Program-made: the position numbers and the translations under genes
Source: Molanna angustata
Lineage: Eukaryota; Arthropoda; Insecta; Trichoptera; Molannidae
Direction of reading: 5' to 3'
DNA length: 64,000 nt
Assembly (NCBI GenBank): GCA_963576475.1
Contig: OY754972.1
Location: forward strand, 7,025,427 to 7,089,426
Shown here: positions 11,218-21,689 of the stretch, piece after piece
Layout: each line of letters starts with the position of its first letter
Position numbering within the stretch: the first letter of the stretch is position 1
Notes under the pieces: model-generated
Database searches by the model: none
What the model saw: the letters and a program-made list of their open reading frames with translations, nothing else
Told to the model about the DNA's origin: nothing

Positions 11218-11393
11218 AAAATGAATATGTCCTTGTTAAACAAGTACATATACATCTTCCTACGTTCCCTAAAATAAGCAAATAAATGCTTGTGCAAATA
11301 AATGGTGAACGAAATCGGTCGAGGCAGGATTCGAACTCGCGACCACTGGATTACTAACCCAGCGCACTAACCGCTCTGCCACCGACCTATCTA
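11218..11393 (-). mobile_element. tRNA-derived SINE, family A
   Basis: On the minus strand the head reads as a tRNA-like cloverleaf: A-box TGGCAGAGCGGTTAGTGC, anticodon arm CTGGGTTAGTAATCCAG and B-box GAGTTCGAATCC, then a non-tRNA tail. The tail is shared with copies at 27390-27556, 59500-59690 and 60795-60955. The anticodon triplet differs between copies (AGT here, AGC at 27.5 kb), which argues for a SINE and not a tRNA gene. Confidence 0.85.
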
Positions 11394-11504
11394 AAGTACA
11401 TCTAAGTACATTAGAGAGATGTACTGCTATAATGTACTTAGGTAGGAATGTATTTTTTACAGAAAATTTGGCGTTTTTCGATATTTTATTTTTTTATTGT
11501 AATA

Positions 11505-11652
11505 TAGGCAGTAAAAACATGAAAAAATTACTAATATAAAACATTTGTCAGTAAAATGGCATTAAAAATATGAAAAAATTACTAATATAAAACATTTGTC
11601 AGTAAAATGGCAGTAAAAACATGAAAAAATTACTAATATAAAACATTTGTCA
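11505..11652. repeat. Three-copy tandem repeat, 51-bp unit
   Basis: The unit beginning GGCAGTAAAAACATGAAAAA and ending AACATTTGTCAGTAAAAT occurs at about 11506, 11557 and 11608; the last copy is cut short before a poly-T run. One A/C-type difference separates copies. Confidence 0.85.
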
Positions 11653-11689
11653 TTTTTTTTTAATTTTGAGTATAGGTATAAGTTTTATG

Positions 11690-11995
11690 AATTTTAGGGT
11701 TTTGTGCATCAAGCAGATCAAATTTTAAATATCTAGGGCCCAGATGCTGCTGTGTAAGTAGATGTGACGCACCGCGTAAATACAGGTTGGATGAAGTTGG
11801 AGAGCCTTGACGGGAGTATTGTGCTATCCGAAAATGCCTATAAAGACCAAAGGAAAAGTATACAAAACAGCTGTTCGCCCGGCTATGCTCTACGACTCGG
11901 AGTGCTGGACCACAAAGAAAAAGCACGAACATAAACTGCATACAACCGAAATGAAAATGCTAAACTGGCGGAATCCTATCAAATCAATCTGGAAA
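11690..11995 (+). mobile_element. LINE reverse transcriptase C-terminal fragment
   Basis: Translation gives THRVNTGWMK, then after a frame change MPIKTKGKVYKTAVRPAMLY, DSECWTTKKKHEHKLHTTEM. This is the canonical region downstream of the YADD motif in LINE ORF2. It is frameshifted and truncated. Confidence 0.8.
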
Positions 11996-12052
11996 GTAAT
12001 ATTTTGTATAAAAATGTCCTTGCAATAAATATCTCCTGTGTTAGGAGGTGAA

Positions 12053-12165
12053 CAGCGGCCGCTATGGGGGCAAATCTGGTTAACCGGCTGAATCAAAACC
12101 ATCCATGTTTACCCATATCATGGATGGTTTTAATTCTGCCATCAGACTTGCCCCCCTGGTCTCGC
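12053..12165. mobile_element. Short hairpin MITE with G-run termini
   Basis: Inverted halves: TATGGGGGCAAATCTGGTTA then GAATCAAAACCATCCATG on the left, and CATGGATGGTTTTAATTC then CAGACTTGCCCCCCTGG on the right. The same terminal style (G5-6, C, then ...GAATCAAAACC) recurs at 20085 and 21540-21595. Confidence 0.65.
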
Positions 12166-12469
12166 ATTAGTACAAATTCTACCGTCCTTCAAGAGTACCA
12201 GCACAAAGTCAATCAACCAAAGACCTTACGATCAACATATTCCCTGTTAAATCGATCTTTATTAAAATAGTCAATTTGAACGCACGCCATTTTCAATAAT
12301 TATTTGAAATCGTCTAAGTATTTGTCAGAAACAAATAACACTGTTGAAAATCATGCCACATTTCACATAACTGAAAAATAAAGTCACGTAATAATTTTTG
12401 GATAGTTCAATCCTGGGTGGAACCTACCATTATTCCAGGGAGAGACCAATCCACTATTTCCATCTCACA

Positions 12470-13043
12470 TAGGGTTACTATATCTCAGGATTTGTCCTGA
12501 GATTTCAGGATTTTTCGACTTTTCTCAGAATTGCGGCCGGATTTTGCAAATCTCATGATATCTCAGGATTTTCAATAAAACACAGCTTACATTTTAAAGA
12601 TCTCTTTAATTAAAAGTTAAACAAACTAAAAATAATCTTCCTTTGGTAATAACCCAAGTAGGTACTTAATCAGTTTTATCGTACTTAATATGTGAAGATA
12701 CCTTTTTAAGTTAGGTTTTTTTCTTTAATTATTGATTTATAAAATGCCTCACAAGTTAAATTCTTCAAATTATATTGAACTAAAAGTATAGCTCGAACTG
12801 AAGACACCTTTAGTCGGTTTCTTTCTTTCGACCATTGAGCCCCCATGATAGAAAAAACTCTTTCTACGTTTGCATTCTGGGCTGTAATTGCAAATATATA
12901 TTGACAAATACGCAGTATCTCTGGTAATCGTGAAATACCTATTATCTTGAAAATGTTTTCCCACAACGCATAAAATCTCAGGACTTTTCCATGGAAATCA
13001 GCCCTTTTCTCCGGACTTTTGATTTTTTCATCTGGTAACCCTA
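12470..13043 (-). mobile_element. hAT-superfamily element, internally deleted
   Basis: Termini TAGGGTTACT and GGTAACCCTA are inverted, and an exact 8-bp duplication ATCTCACA flanks the element (12462-12469 and 13044-13051), the hAT signature. The minus strand from about 13043 to 12706 reads without stops through NANVERVFSIMGAQWSKERN and LKVSSVRAILLVQYNLKN. This is the hAT C-terminal dimerisation region (A-x-V-E-R-x-F-S). The catalytic part is absent, so it cannot move on its own. The T-rich CTCAGGATTT repeats in the left half are non-coding. Confidence 0.9.
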
Positions 13044-13206
13044 ATCTCACAGGATCTGTACATATCTATGTAGGTTACCTACTACAGATAATAGTGGGAT
13101 CATAGTCTCCTGAGTTAAAACTAGGTCAGTCCTCAATCCAGGTGAAAACGTATGAAATGTTCTAGCTGGTATTCGTTATTATAACTAAAGATATTTAGTT
13201 TCGGAA

Positions 13207-13375
13207 CCTGCCCCCCTAGACAACATGTCATTAAAGCTAAGCGTTATATCGCTAAGCGATAGAAATGTATGAGATTGGTGGCTGTCACGTGATGTCATAG
13301 CCACCAATTCCATACATTTACTATCGCTTAGCGATATAACGCTTAGCTTAAATGGCATGTTGTCTAGGGGGGCTG
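13207..13375. mobile_element. Palindromic MITE, arms about 80 bp
   Basis: Left arm starts CCCCCCTAGACAACATG and runs through AGCTAAGCGTTATATCGCTA; the right arm is its near-perfect inverse ending CATGTTGTCTAGGGGGG. Arms are separated by only a few bases around 13292. Flanks share CTG, a possible 3-bp duplication. Confidence 0.8.
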
Positions 13376-15133
13376 ACAAGAAATATTTCACTTCAACTTA
13401 TAAACGCTCTGGAATGGAATGAAAGGGAAATCAAATTTGAATGGCATTAACAAAAGTAAATAAATTGATAGGGAATATTAACTGTTTAAGTACCTTGTTT
13501 CAAGAACAGTTATTTATAATATATGTAAAAAAAACAAATATGACATCGTTGTACTGACATCTATGTGAAAATAGATCGAGGCATCATAATTTACTCAATT
13601 GATAGAGATACCAGGAGTAGGGACACGTAAGTATGACTGTCTGCCATTGCGAACATTAATTTATTAGTGGAAGGTAATTTTTGAGACTTAATTTTTTTCC
13701 ATATTTTTTTATAAACTGTCATAACCTAGCACACACTTTTGGGACACCCTGTATACGCAAACATTGAATTTTTATACCTGCTAGGAGTCAATGATATTTT
13801 TTAGCAATATAATGATAATAAAGACGAAGTTGATTATCATAGGTGAACCGATTTCTCAAAAGTTGGCGTTAGAAATAAAATTCTCCGTCACTTCCATAGA
13901 TGGCGATGATGTCATCAGCTTATTTCAAACACTTAAATATTGATTAGTATAACTCAAATAAGACAGAATATCAATCGCTAGTCAGCCGCCTTCACAATAT
14001 TGGGAATGAATACTCTCATTTAGGTGACATTTTTATGCTGCCCAAACATATAAACGGACGATATACACATTTTTTTATGAGAAAAACAACTTGTGATATT
14101 TTTTAGTGCGGATTTGTATATTTTCGGTTGTAAAATGTTTATTTTTTGTATATTTTTTTGTTTATTTATATTTTTAAGATATTTTGTTTTCTATACAACA
14201 CATGTAGGTATATATGTCAAGATATAATAGTATGGAGGTCAGTTCTTTTTTCCTACCCAGAATATGAAAACAGCATGATGGTATGTATGTATGTTTGGAG
14301 ATGAAGTATCAAACTATTAAGTCTTCTTATGTATTGTGTATAGGCGACTACCATACAAATTGTATGAAGTGATGTCGTCACTAAATTCAATTTTTATAAA
14401 AATTGTTAAAAAAAAATTAAGATATTACTATAACGTTAATTTTTTTTATAGAAAATTAAATTATCTAGTTGGGGTGTTGGGGTGTCGGCTTTTTTCGATT
14501 TTTTTAAAAACCCATCACTATTTCTTACTGTCCAATTCATAGAATTATAATGTATAGAAGCCGCGTGTAGTACAAATTTCGAATTCAAATGTATGCCAAG
14601 TTTTTTTTACATGTGTGTGTGAGGCGGTAGATCGGTTGATCTACGTATTATGTAGGTGTGCGTATCGGTAGGTGTACGTATACTAGAAATTCGTCTGTTT
14701 CAGCGTAGTTTTAGTTGGCATACATTCATTGAGCTGACTAGGTATCTGTATCATATATATCTAAGGTCCAATAATTAAAATTACGAAACAAAATTTTTAA
14801 AAGTATGTCTTCGCATATACGACTTGTTACGACGGAACGTTTTCGCCGAGGCTTCTCGACATTATCAATGTAGGACTATTCCAATACTACTTCAAATATT
14901 TACCATGTTGCCAGATGTGTGAGCAGTCTCATTGATGTTATCAAGTTATAAATTAAAAGAGTGGGGATACATTTTTGAAATATGAATATTTTTATACAGT
15001 GTTGCCTTTTATTTTTTATTTATTTATGAGGCTATTTCATATTTTTTTCTAGCATACACATACAAATGACATTATAACTATTGCATTATGCAAATCGGTT
15101 GGTGTATAATAACTATTTACAAATACTATCAAA
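13376..15133. other. Intergenic DNA with repeat fragments
   Basis: Contains the terminus GGGACACCCTGTATA at 13741-13755 (same tip as the mariner-type element at 40507-41267), a fragment of the 18958 foldback family at about 13785-13960, and a Helitron-like fragment at about 14190-14520 (CCTACCCAGAATATGAAAAC onward). The rest is AT-rich without a gene. Confidence 0.6.
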
Positions 15134-15631
15134 TCAACTGGCGTTTTCCTTCTGAAATGTTGAACGAAGAAAACAGTATATTTTTTTGTATAATAAATTC
15201 ACATCGTTCTTGAATTCGTCCAGTTCGTCTTTCAATACATCGACTCTTGAGTGAATCGTCTGTCTAAAAAGGTCAACCACATCTTGGACTGAATCCTTTA
15301 TAGTCCTCTTCTTCTCTAACCAAAAATAATTATTTGTCGTAGCGGGTGTTTTCAACAAACCGTCAATGGCACTACTGCACCATGATGTAATCGGGTAAGA
15401 GTCTGTATTTTTCCTGTAGGAACATGCGCTGCACTTTTTTTTGCCGTTTAACTTCGAAGAGATGAACTCGACGATATCTCTAAGAACTGTGGCAAGATCC
15501 TGTAATACATCCTTGACCAAGTTTTTAATCATCACGAAAATCTGACAGGGGCTCATATTCGTTAACATTTCAACTATCATTATGAACGCGATCCATATTA
15601 ATAGGCATTTAATGAAGTTGCGCAGTTCCAT
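15134..15631 (-). CDS. Uncharacterised small protein with N-terminal hydrophobic segment
   Basis: 165 residues from the chosen Met (an in-frame Met 18 codons upstream would add a short lead). Residues about 6-27 (FIKCLLIWIAFIMIVEMLTN) are strongly hydrophobic and may be a signal peptide or anchor. Then follow a K/V/L-rich helical stretch, a KKKCSACSYRK CxxC motif and an SWCSSAID motif. The C-terminal 60 residues are charged and helix-prone (DSVQDVVDLFRQT, VDVLKDELDEFKND). Base composition is more balanced than the surrounding AT-rich DNA, consistent with real coding. It resembles the neighbour at 17304-17693 in layout (hydrophobic start, KKCSxC, second Cys cluster, helical tail). I do not recognise the family. 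It could be a single-exon gene or one exon of a larger gene. Confidence 0.55.
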   Translation of the reverse strand: MELRNFIKCLLIWIAFIMIVEMLTNMSPCQIFVMIKNLVKDVLQDLATVLRDIVEFISSKLNGKKKCSACSYRKNTDSYPITSWCSSAIDGLLKTPATTNNYFWLEKKRTIKDSVQDVVDLFRQTIHSRVDVLKDELDEFKNDVNLLYKKIYCFLRSTFQKENAS

Positions 15632-15763
15632 TGACAAATCAATATCCAATGTCAAAAAATAAATAAACGTCAATAAATATGACAAATATATCAGTGATCA
15701 TTAATTTGAAATAAGGAACGTTCTCGTTAATTTAATACAATACCATAGAAAAACGTATTTATA

Positions 15764-15890
15764 GAACAAAGATTTCCATATAATATACTAGATGGAGTAG
15801 GTACTCATAGATTTTCATATACACAGAACAAAGATTTCCATATAATATACTAGATGGAGTAGGTACTCATAGATTTTCATATATGTAATA
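15764..15890. repeat. Two-copy tandem duplication, 61-bp unit
   Basis: AGAACAAAGATTTCCATATA...GATTTTCATATA is repeated immediately (second copy from about 15826) with no visible difference, so the duplication is recent. Confidence 0.85.
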
Positions 15891-16290
15891 TACTAGATAC
15901 GTACCAAACTATAAACACTTAAACACAAATTATTTACTAAGTATTTTTTTGACGTTTTGTTTTTTATATAAAACAAAATAATGTAAGTCAGGATAGGATA
16001 GTATGAAGGTCAGTCTGTTTTACTACCCAGAATATGAAAACAGCATGATGGTATGTATGTATGTTTGGAGATTAAGTAGGTATCACACTATTGAGTGAGA
16101 TATTGTGTAGTGTTTACTGTCTTACAAATTGTATGAAACGATATCGTCACTAAATTCAATTTTTATAAAAATTGTTAAAATAACATTGATATGTACTACT
16201 ACAATGTTCATATTTTTTATAACCAATTAAATTATCTAGTTGGGATATTTCGGCTTTTTTCGATATTATTAAAAACTTTGGAAATAAAGG
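15890..16290 (-). mobile_element. Helitron-like fragment
   Basis: Matches the Helitron-like copies from ACGTACCAAACTATAAAC through TACCCAGAATATGAAAAC to AAATTATCTAGTTGGG and CGGCTTTTTTCGATA. Both termini are missing. Confidence 0.7.
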
Positions 16291-16464
16291 CAGTTAAACA
16301 CATAAATCTAAATTATTCATAAAATAATGTTTTTCTAAATAAAAAATGTTTGAGAAACTTTAGAATTTTTTTGAATAAACATAATTGCGATTTTGCATTT
16401 GTCTATATTTATACCAATTATGATTTTAAAAAATAAAATAGGTGATAGAGATTTAAAAAAAAAT

Positions 16465-16770
16465 ATTTTTATCATAATATACTAGATGTCGTAGTTAACA
16501 AATTTTGTATGAATCGAAGTGAGGCATTTTTCTAGGGGATTTTTGACGTTTTGGTTCCAGACCACATCGTTTTTCTATGGAGAACAACGACTAATGCGAA
16601 TTGTTTTCGGATTAATTTGTCTATTAATTAGTAACAGTTACATATCTAGGATGTGTTGAAATGTAAGGGAAACTGAAATACATATGTTGCCAACCAAAAC
16701 GTCAAACGCGCGATATTCCGTGACTCACTTTTTGCACGGACTACTACATCAAGTATAATATTATAATAAA
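16465..16770. mobile_element. Imperfect inverted-repeat MITE
   Basis: Left part ATCATAATATACTAGATGTC... TTTTTGACGTTTTGGTT has a rough inverse at the right (AACCAAAACGTCAAACGCG... ATCAAGTATAATATTATAA). Decayed. No transposase. Confidence 0.5.
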
Positions 16771-16784
16771 AATCTTTGAAGTCA

Positions 16785-16992
16785 ACAGATGGTGTCAGAG
16801 CGTTTGTCACCCGACAATAATTTTACACATAGTTTGGTGCGTACACTCCATAGAAAAGAGAACTTATTTACACTCGACGTTCAATCTGAACGCCACAAAG
16901 TGTCTTTCGAACGTCTGTTTCCGGTCATTATGAACGGCTTAGAGCGTCATTACATAAGTGCACTCGGCGTTTAATGTGAACACAGCCCAGCA
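16785..16992. mobile_element. Fragment of MITE family ending GAACACAGCCC
   Basis: Shares GGTGCGTACACTC, GACGTTCAATCTGAACGC-like, TCTTTCGAACGTCTGTT and the right tip GTGAACACAGCCC with the fuller copy at 36566-37130. Confidence 0.65.
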
Positions 16993-17303
16993 CGGACAGA
17001 CATGCGAAGTTAAATAAAAGGGTGTTAAAAAAGAACAAAGTGATACGAAAAGACCTAGCACTCTGCACAAGTGGCGAGTCTATTGTCATGTGGCAATTTA
17101 TTTGCAATAAAAAAATAAATTAAACTATATTAAAGTACATGTTATTTTTTCTCTGGATTAAAAACGCTGGTAAATTGCAAGAAATTGTCATGTTAGCAAT
17201 AAACTCACTACTTGCACAGGATGCAAGGAAATCTAATAAATAATTGTTTCGCTTGTTTATTGAAATCAAGTCAAATGTTTGTAAAAAAAAATAATTCATT
17301 ATT

Positions 17304-17693
17304 TCATTTCAAATATAAATATTTTTTTATTTTTTGACGGTCAGTGAAGATTCTGTTGATTAATTCTTTTGTATTGTCCAATCCGTTGGCGGCTCTTTCG
17401 TACAATGCCGAAATTAGACGAGATGCACACAATTTAATATCTTTGTGTCCTGTGAAAAGATTCGCGGCGTACATATCAATCTTTTCAAGAAAACTCGGTT
17501 CGCAGCAGACTCTGTAGGACTTCGCAGAATACAGTACCAAGTCTTTGTTTGGTGTTTTTCGAAAGATTGATGGAAACTTGCAAACGCTGCATTTTTTCGG
17601 TACTTTACGCTTGACAGAATGACATGGATCAACTAAAATCAATAGCACGCTGAGGCTTATCAAAAACAACGTCATCGTATTTATAATATTCAT
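17304..17693 (-). CDS. Uncharacterised small, probably secreted, Cys-containing protein
   Basis: 129 residues from the chosen Met; an upstream in-frame GTG-started extension exists, but the internal Met is preferred because a typical signal peptide begins there (MNIINTMTLFLISLSVLLIL, then VDPCHS as a likely cleavage area). The mature part has KKCSVCKF (CxxC), a YRVCCEP double Cys, a later LCASRL Cys and a basic C-terminus. No known domain is recognised. It lies on the same strand about 1.7 kb upstream of the 15134-15631 gene and shares the layout and KKCSxC motif, suggesting tandem paralogs that have diverged fast. It could also be an exon of a longer gene. No promoter could be identified. 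Confidence 0.55.
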   Translation of the reverse strand: MNIINTMTLFLISLSVLLILVDPCHSVKRKVPKKCSVCKFPSIFRKTPNKDLVLYSAKSYRVCCEPSFLEKIDMYAANLFTGHKDIKLCASRLISALYERAANGLDNTKELINRIFTDRQKIKKYLYLK

Positions 17694-18124
17694 TTTGAAA
17701 TAATCATGTGCTAAAAATTTGATTTTGGTCCAGTTTTCAGCCCAACTGTTGTGGTCCCATAAATTAAACACTTATTTTTTTTTGTTTTTCACTAACTCAC
17801 ATTGAATTTAATTATTTTTACATAGTATTTTGATTATTTAAAATTGTAGTGCATTGAAGATTTGTCTACATGGCGACAAAATTTGTTTAAAACTGTCAAT
17901 TATGCAAATCGAACATATTTTATTATTATTCAAAACTATTCAAATTTAATCTGTGTACTCGTATATTTAAAGTAGGTATTTATTTTTCATAAAGATACTA
18001 CACTTTTTTGCAAAAATGAAATTAAAACATACCTAGTATGTTTGAAATGCATAAGAGAATGGCCAACTATTAACCCCACTAAGGAAGGTTTTTTTTTAAT
18101 TCTGCTATGCTAGAAAGTTTTTTA
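17694..18124. other. AT-rich upstream region, nothing specific
   Basis: Presumed 5' flank of the minus-strand 17304-17693 gene. I saw no firm promoter element or repeat. Confidence 0.4.
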
Positions 18125-18878
18125 GAATAAATTAATATCTCGGAAACTAGTGATACGAATTTGAATAAATTAATATCTCGGAAACTAGTGATACGAATTT
18201 GAATAAATTAATATCTCGGAAACTAGTGATACGAATTTGAATAAATTAGTATCTCGGAAACTAGTGATACGAATTTGAATAAATTAATATCTGGGAAACT
18301 AGTGATACGAATTTGAATAAATTAATATCTCGGAAACTAGTGTTACGAATTTGAATAAATTAATATCTCGGAAACTAGTGATACGAATTTGAATAAATTA
18401 ATATCTGGGACACTAGTGATACGAATTTGAATAAATTAATATCTCGGAAACTAGTGATACAAATTTGAATAAATTAATATCTCGGAAACTAGTGATACGA
18501 ATTTGAATAAATTAATATCTCGGAAACTAGTAATTTGAATAAATAAATATCTCGGAAACTGGTGATACGAATTTGAATAAATAAATATCTTGGAAACTAG
18601 TGATACGAATTTGAATAAATTAATATCTCGGAAACTAGTAATTTGAATAAATTAATATCTCGGAAACTAGTGATACGAATTTGAATAAATAAATATCTCG
18701 GAAACTAGTGATACGAATTTGAATAAATTAATATCTCGGAAAATAGTGATACGAATTTGAATAAATTAATATCTCGGAAACTAGTGATACGAATTTGAAT
18801 AAATTAATATCTCGGAAACTAGTGATACGAATTTGAATTAATTAATATCTCGGAAACTAGTGATACGAATTTGATTTA
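18125..18878. repeat. Minisatellite, 38-bp unit, about 20 copies
   Basis: The unit GAATAAATTAATATCTCGGA followed by AACTAGTGATACGAATTT is repeated about 20 times head to tail. Two units lack the six bases GATACG and are 32 bp long. Scattered point variants (CTGGG for CTCGG, AAATA for AATTA) allow sub-ordering. No spacer diversity, so it is not a CRISPR-type array. Confidence 0.95.
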
Positions 18879-18957
18879 GCATATCCATACTCCTATTGAA
18901 AATAGCAATATGGTAAATTGAATTTATTTTTAAATGCATATTGTATTTTTCACCTGT

Positions 18958-19505
18958 CGGGAGTCAAACGATATTTTTTTGACAAACTTTTTAGCATCTC
19001 AATAGAGACGAAGTTGGAATATTGAAGAACCAGGAACTCAAGGCACCTACAGGGCGTACATATACATTGGTACAAGTATGTAAACAAGCCAAAAAAGAAA
19101 TAATATGTCTGGCGCAGTTCAGGGTTGTCATCTGTGTGAGAACTCTTTCACCTCATTTATAAGGACTGTTCCTTTCATTGTTTACAAATAAACCAACTTC
19201 TCAATAGATGACGTTACAAAGTTTTTTCGTTACTTCATAGATGGCAATAGTAATAATGTCCTATTTTCAGGTGATCTGTTACTCATTATTTAAATAGGTA
19301 TATGAAACTTTTCAAAAATTGCATTGATAAGGGAACTCAATAAGAAGGTATAATTGGTGGACGTTGCGCAAACGCATAAAGTGGTCATATAAAGCAGACA
19401 ATGACAGGTCGTAAACCCTATAGGTGCCTTGAGTTCCTGATTCTTCTACAATATTCCAACTTCGTCTCTATTGAGATGTTAAAAAGTTTGTCAAAAAAAA
19501 TAGTA
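18958..19505. mobile_element. Foldback element with about 85-bp terminal inverted repeats
   Basis: Left end TTGACAAACTTTTTAGCATC...GACGAAGTTGGAATATTG...AGGAACTCAAGGCACCTA is matched inverted at the right (TAGGTGCCTTGAGTTCCTG ... CAATATTCCAACTTCGTC...AAAAAGTTTGTCAA). The interior has no coding frame. Related fragments are at 3250-3720 and 13785-13960. Confidence 0.85.
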
Positions 19506-20084
19506 ATAGGGTGTAAGCAGTTTTTTCATATTTTTTAAATGGGTGAAAAAGGGCGTAAAGTAAAAGGAATATTTTTAATTTTTAAGTGTTTATTAATAAG
19601 CCGAAACTCGGTTTATCGTAATTTCCAAAAAAATCTTAGAAAGGACATGTTTTTTAAACCAAACATGTATTTTTAGACGATGAAACAAACAAAGATTTTA
19701 GACAGTGAAACATAAAAAATTGCAATGAAATAAATTGTTTTAAGTTATAATACTTTGGTCATATTATTACTATTTATGTTTTTTTGTTGTTCATATTGGG
19801 TGCATTTTTATACTTTTTTGCTTTCAATATATTCTGTTGTTAATATTTAGATAAGATATTAAAATTTATTATTTTGTATACTTATTGAATTTTGTTGTTT
19901 TGTCTGATTTTTCTTTGTAGGTACCTATATATAACTATATTTCTTTTTCTGTAACATGTGCTATACTTAAAATAAATAAAAAAATAAATTAAACCTTTGA
20001 AATAAACATTAATTTATGTGTAAGTATTTATTTATTTGTAAAATAAGTTTATTTTTTAATTTGTAATATTTTTTATAATTACTA
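19506..20084. other. AT-rich stretch, no gene seen
   Basis: Only A/T-rich low-complexity sequence. Confidence 0.5.
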
Positions 20085-20213
20085 CTGGGGGGCTAAACCG
20101 GCCAAACAATAGAATCAAAACCCTCATGGATTTATGTAATTATGCTCTATAATATCTTAAGGTATTATATAATCCCATAAGATAATTCTATCCATGATAT
20201 ACTTAATTATCAT

Positions 20214-20440
20214 GTCGGTTTTCGTGGCTCAGTTGTTTAGGTATCTGACTGCTGAACCAAAGGTCCCGGGTTCGATTCCCGGTGGAGACACAGTTGTAAA
20301 TTGTGTTTTCAGTCTGGATCTGTGAGAAGATTAATATCGTATGTCTCCAGAATGTGGCAACTTGTTATTGGGTGCGTGTTTAATTAATATTTGACATACT
20401 TAGTACCTGTTAGAGCTGTTAGTTGCCCGAAAAACAATTA
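20214..20440 (+). mobile_element. tRNA-derived SINE, family B
   Basis: The head has an A-box-like GTGGCTCAGTTGTTTAGG and a B-box GGGTTCGATTCCCGG followed by TGGAGACACAG. The tail has TTTTCAGTCTGGATCTGTGA, GTGGCAACTTGTTATTGGGT and GTTAGTTGCCCGA. Further copies: 31690-31885 (minus), 35697-35890 (plus), 62135-62285 (plus, degraded). Confidence 0.85.
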
Positions 20441-20447
20441 TATATGG

Positions 20448-21485
20448 ATTAATTTATATTTTTAATAAATAAAAATAAAAACACTATTGACACCAGGGGA
20501 CAGCCTGACACTACTAAACAATATAAAATTATTGTACATTATTGCGGAACTCACATACCTACTTGTACTTGCCCCGAACTAGAAAGCACACAAAAATATA
20601 AATATTTGGGAACCACAATTGACAATAATTTAAGATGGACGGAACACATAGAAAATGTAACTAAAAAAACCCGACAACTTACATACATTTTCAGAAATAT
20701 TAGAGATATTTTTGATCTGAAAAACCTTAAAGACAATATATTACGCACTGGGCCAAACTGTACTCTCATATGGTATTATTGGTTGGGGTGGCATGGCTGT
20801 GACAAATCTTTACCCAGCCGCAATTGCTCAAAAGTCGCTTATCAGAGTAATCTGTAGAAAGCCCTATAGATACCCATCTGATGAACTTTTCAAAGAATTT
20901 ACAGTACTCGACATCCGACAAATATACATTAAAACAATAATCAAACACATTCATCGAAATACCGCACTATATACACCACGATACTTACTTTCAATGGACA
21001 CTAGAAATAGGAGACTTCTACAGCCAACTACTACACAGACGACATTTGCCCAAAGATATATTCATTTCCTAGGCCCAAGAATATATAACAAAATAATCCC
21101 GAACTTTGACAACTCAATCTCACCAAGTGGGAAAAACTTGGCAAAATTGGTGACCAAGTGGCTCATTGATAGAGGAAGAAATGAATCAGAAAAAGACTTG
21201 ACCTACATCATAAAATAACAAAATGACAATGCTTTAGACGATATATGTACATGAGACAAATTACACTTACATACATATATTCCATGTAACTTTTAAGTGT
21301 TTATAATCTTATAGGTACCAATTTTTTATATATATACCTAATGTTAAAATTTATATGTGATAATTTGTAAATTTTCTGGAAAAAAAATTAAAAAAAACAA
21401 AAAAATTCCACTATTTATATAATAAATAGTGGAATTAATTTTAAACAAGTGTTTTTATTTTTATTTATTAAAAATATAAATTAAT
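20448..21485. repeat. 38-bp perfect inverted repeats bracketing a LINE remnant
   Basis: 20448-20485 (ATTAATTTATATTTTTAATA... AAAAACACT) and 21448-21485 are exact reverse complements over 38 bases and face inward, 1038 bp end to end. A second hairpin (TTCCACTATTTAT/ATAAATAGTGGAA) sits just inside the right repeat at about 21405-21433. Confidence 0.9.
20555..21220 (+). mobile_element. LINE reverse transcriptase C-terminal remnant (Jockey/CR1/R1-like)
   Basis: First frame: YKYLGTTIDNNLRWTEHI, then TRQLTYIFRNIRDI. After a frameshift near 20750 the frame continues as SYGIIGWGGMAVTNLYPAAI, QKSLIRVICRKPYRYPSDEL, to about 21218. This is the region after the polymerase active site (YLG-x-x-I-D-x-x-L-x-W-x-x-H; Y-G-I-x-x-W-G). 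One frameshift and no endonuclease or catalytic part. Confidence 0.85.
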
Positions 21486-21689
21486 TTAAATGGAATTCCA
21501 TCAAGAACTGACGATCAAAAAGTTAAATCTAATTATATATGGGTTATTATGAAGGTTTTGATTCCATGACTTGACCAGACCTGCCCCCCTGATGTATTTA
21601 CTAGTATGGTTGACTGGTAGAAATTGCTTACGGGCAATAAGTCCGTCACATTATGTGATTTTTTTTTGCATAGTAAAATTAATTTATTA

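Larger units (their letters stand above)
20085..21600. mobile_element. Composite: MITE-like ends with G-run tips enclosing SINE and LINE
   Basis: Left tip CTGGGGGGCTAAACCGGCC then GAATCAAAACCCTCATGG, and right tip (inverted) GGTTTTGATTCCATGACTTG then CAGACCTGCCCCCCTGA, match the small MITE at 12053-12165. Between them lie a family-B SINE (20214-20440) and the LINE remnant 20555-21220. This suggests an old hairpin element opened by later insertions. Confidence 0.5.

Noticed and set aside
11320..11390. tRNA gene on the minus strand (also at 27480-27550 and 60870-60955)
   Set aside because: Copies share a long non-tRNA tail, and their anticodon triplets differ or are damaged; this is a tRNA-derived SINE family.
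18125..18878. CRISPR-like array
   Set aside because: Units are uniform head-to-tail repeats without unique spacers, in a eukaryotic genome.
20225..20290. tRNA gene with B-box GGTTCGATTCC
   Set aside because: The same head plus tail recurs at 31.7, 35.7 and 62.1 kb in both orientations, so it is a SINE.
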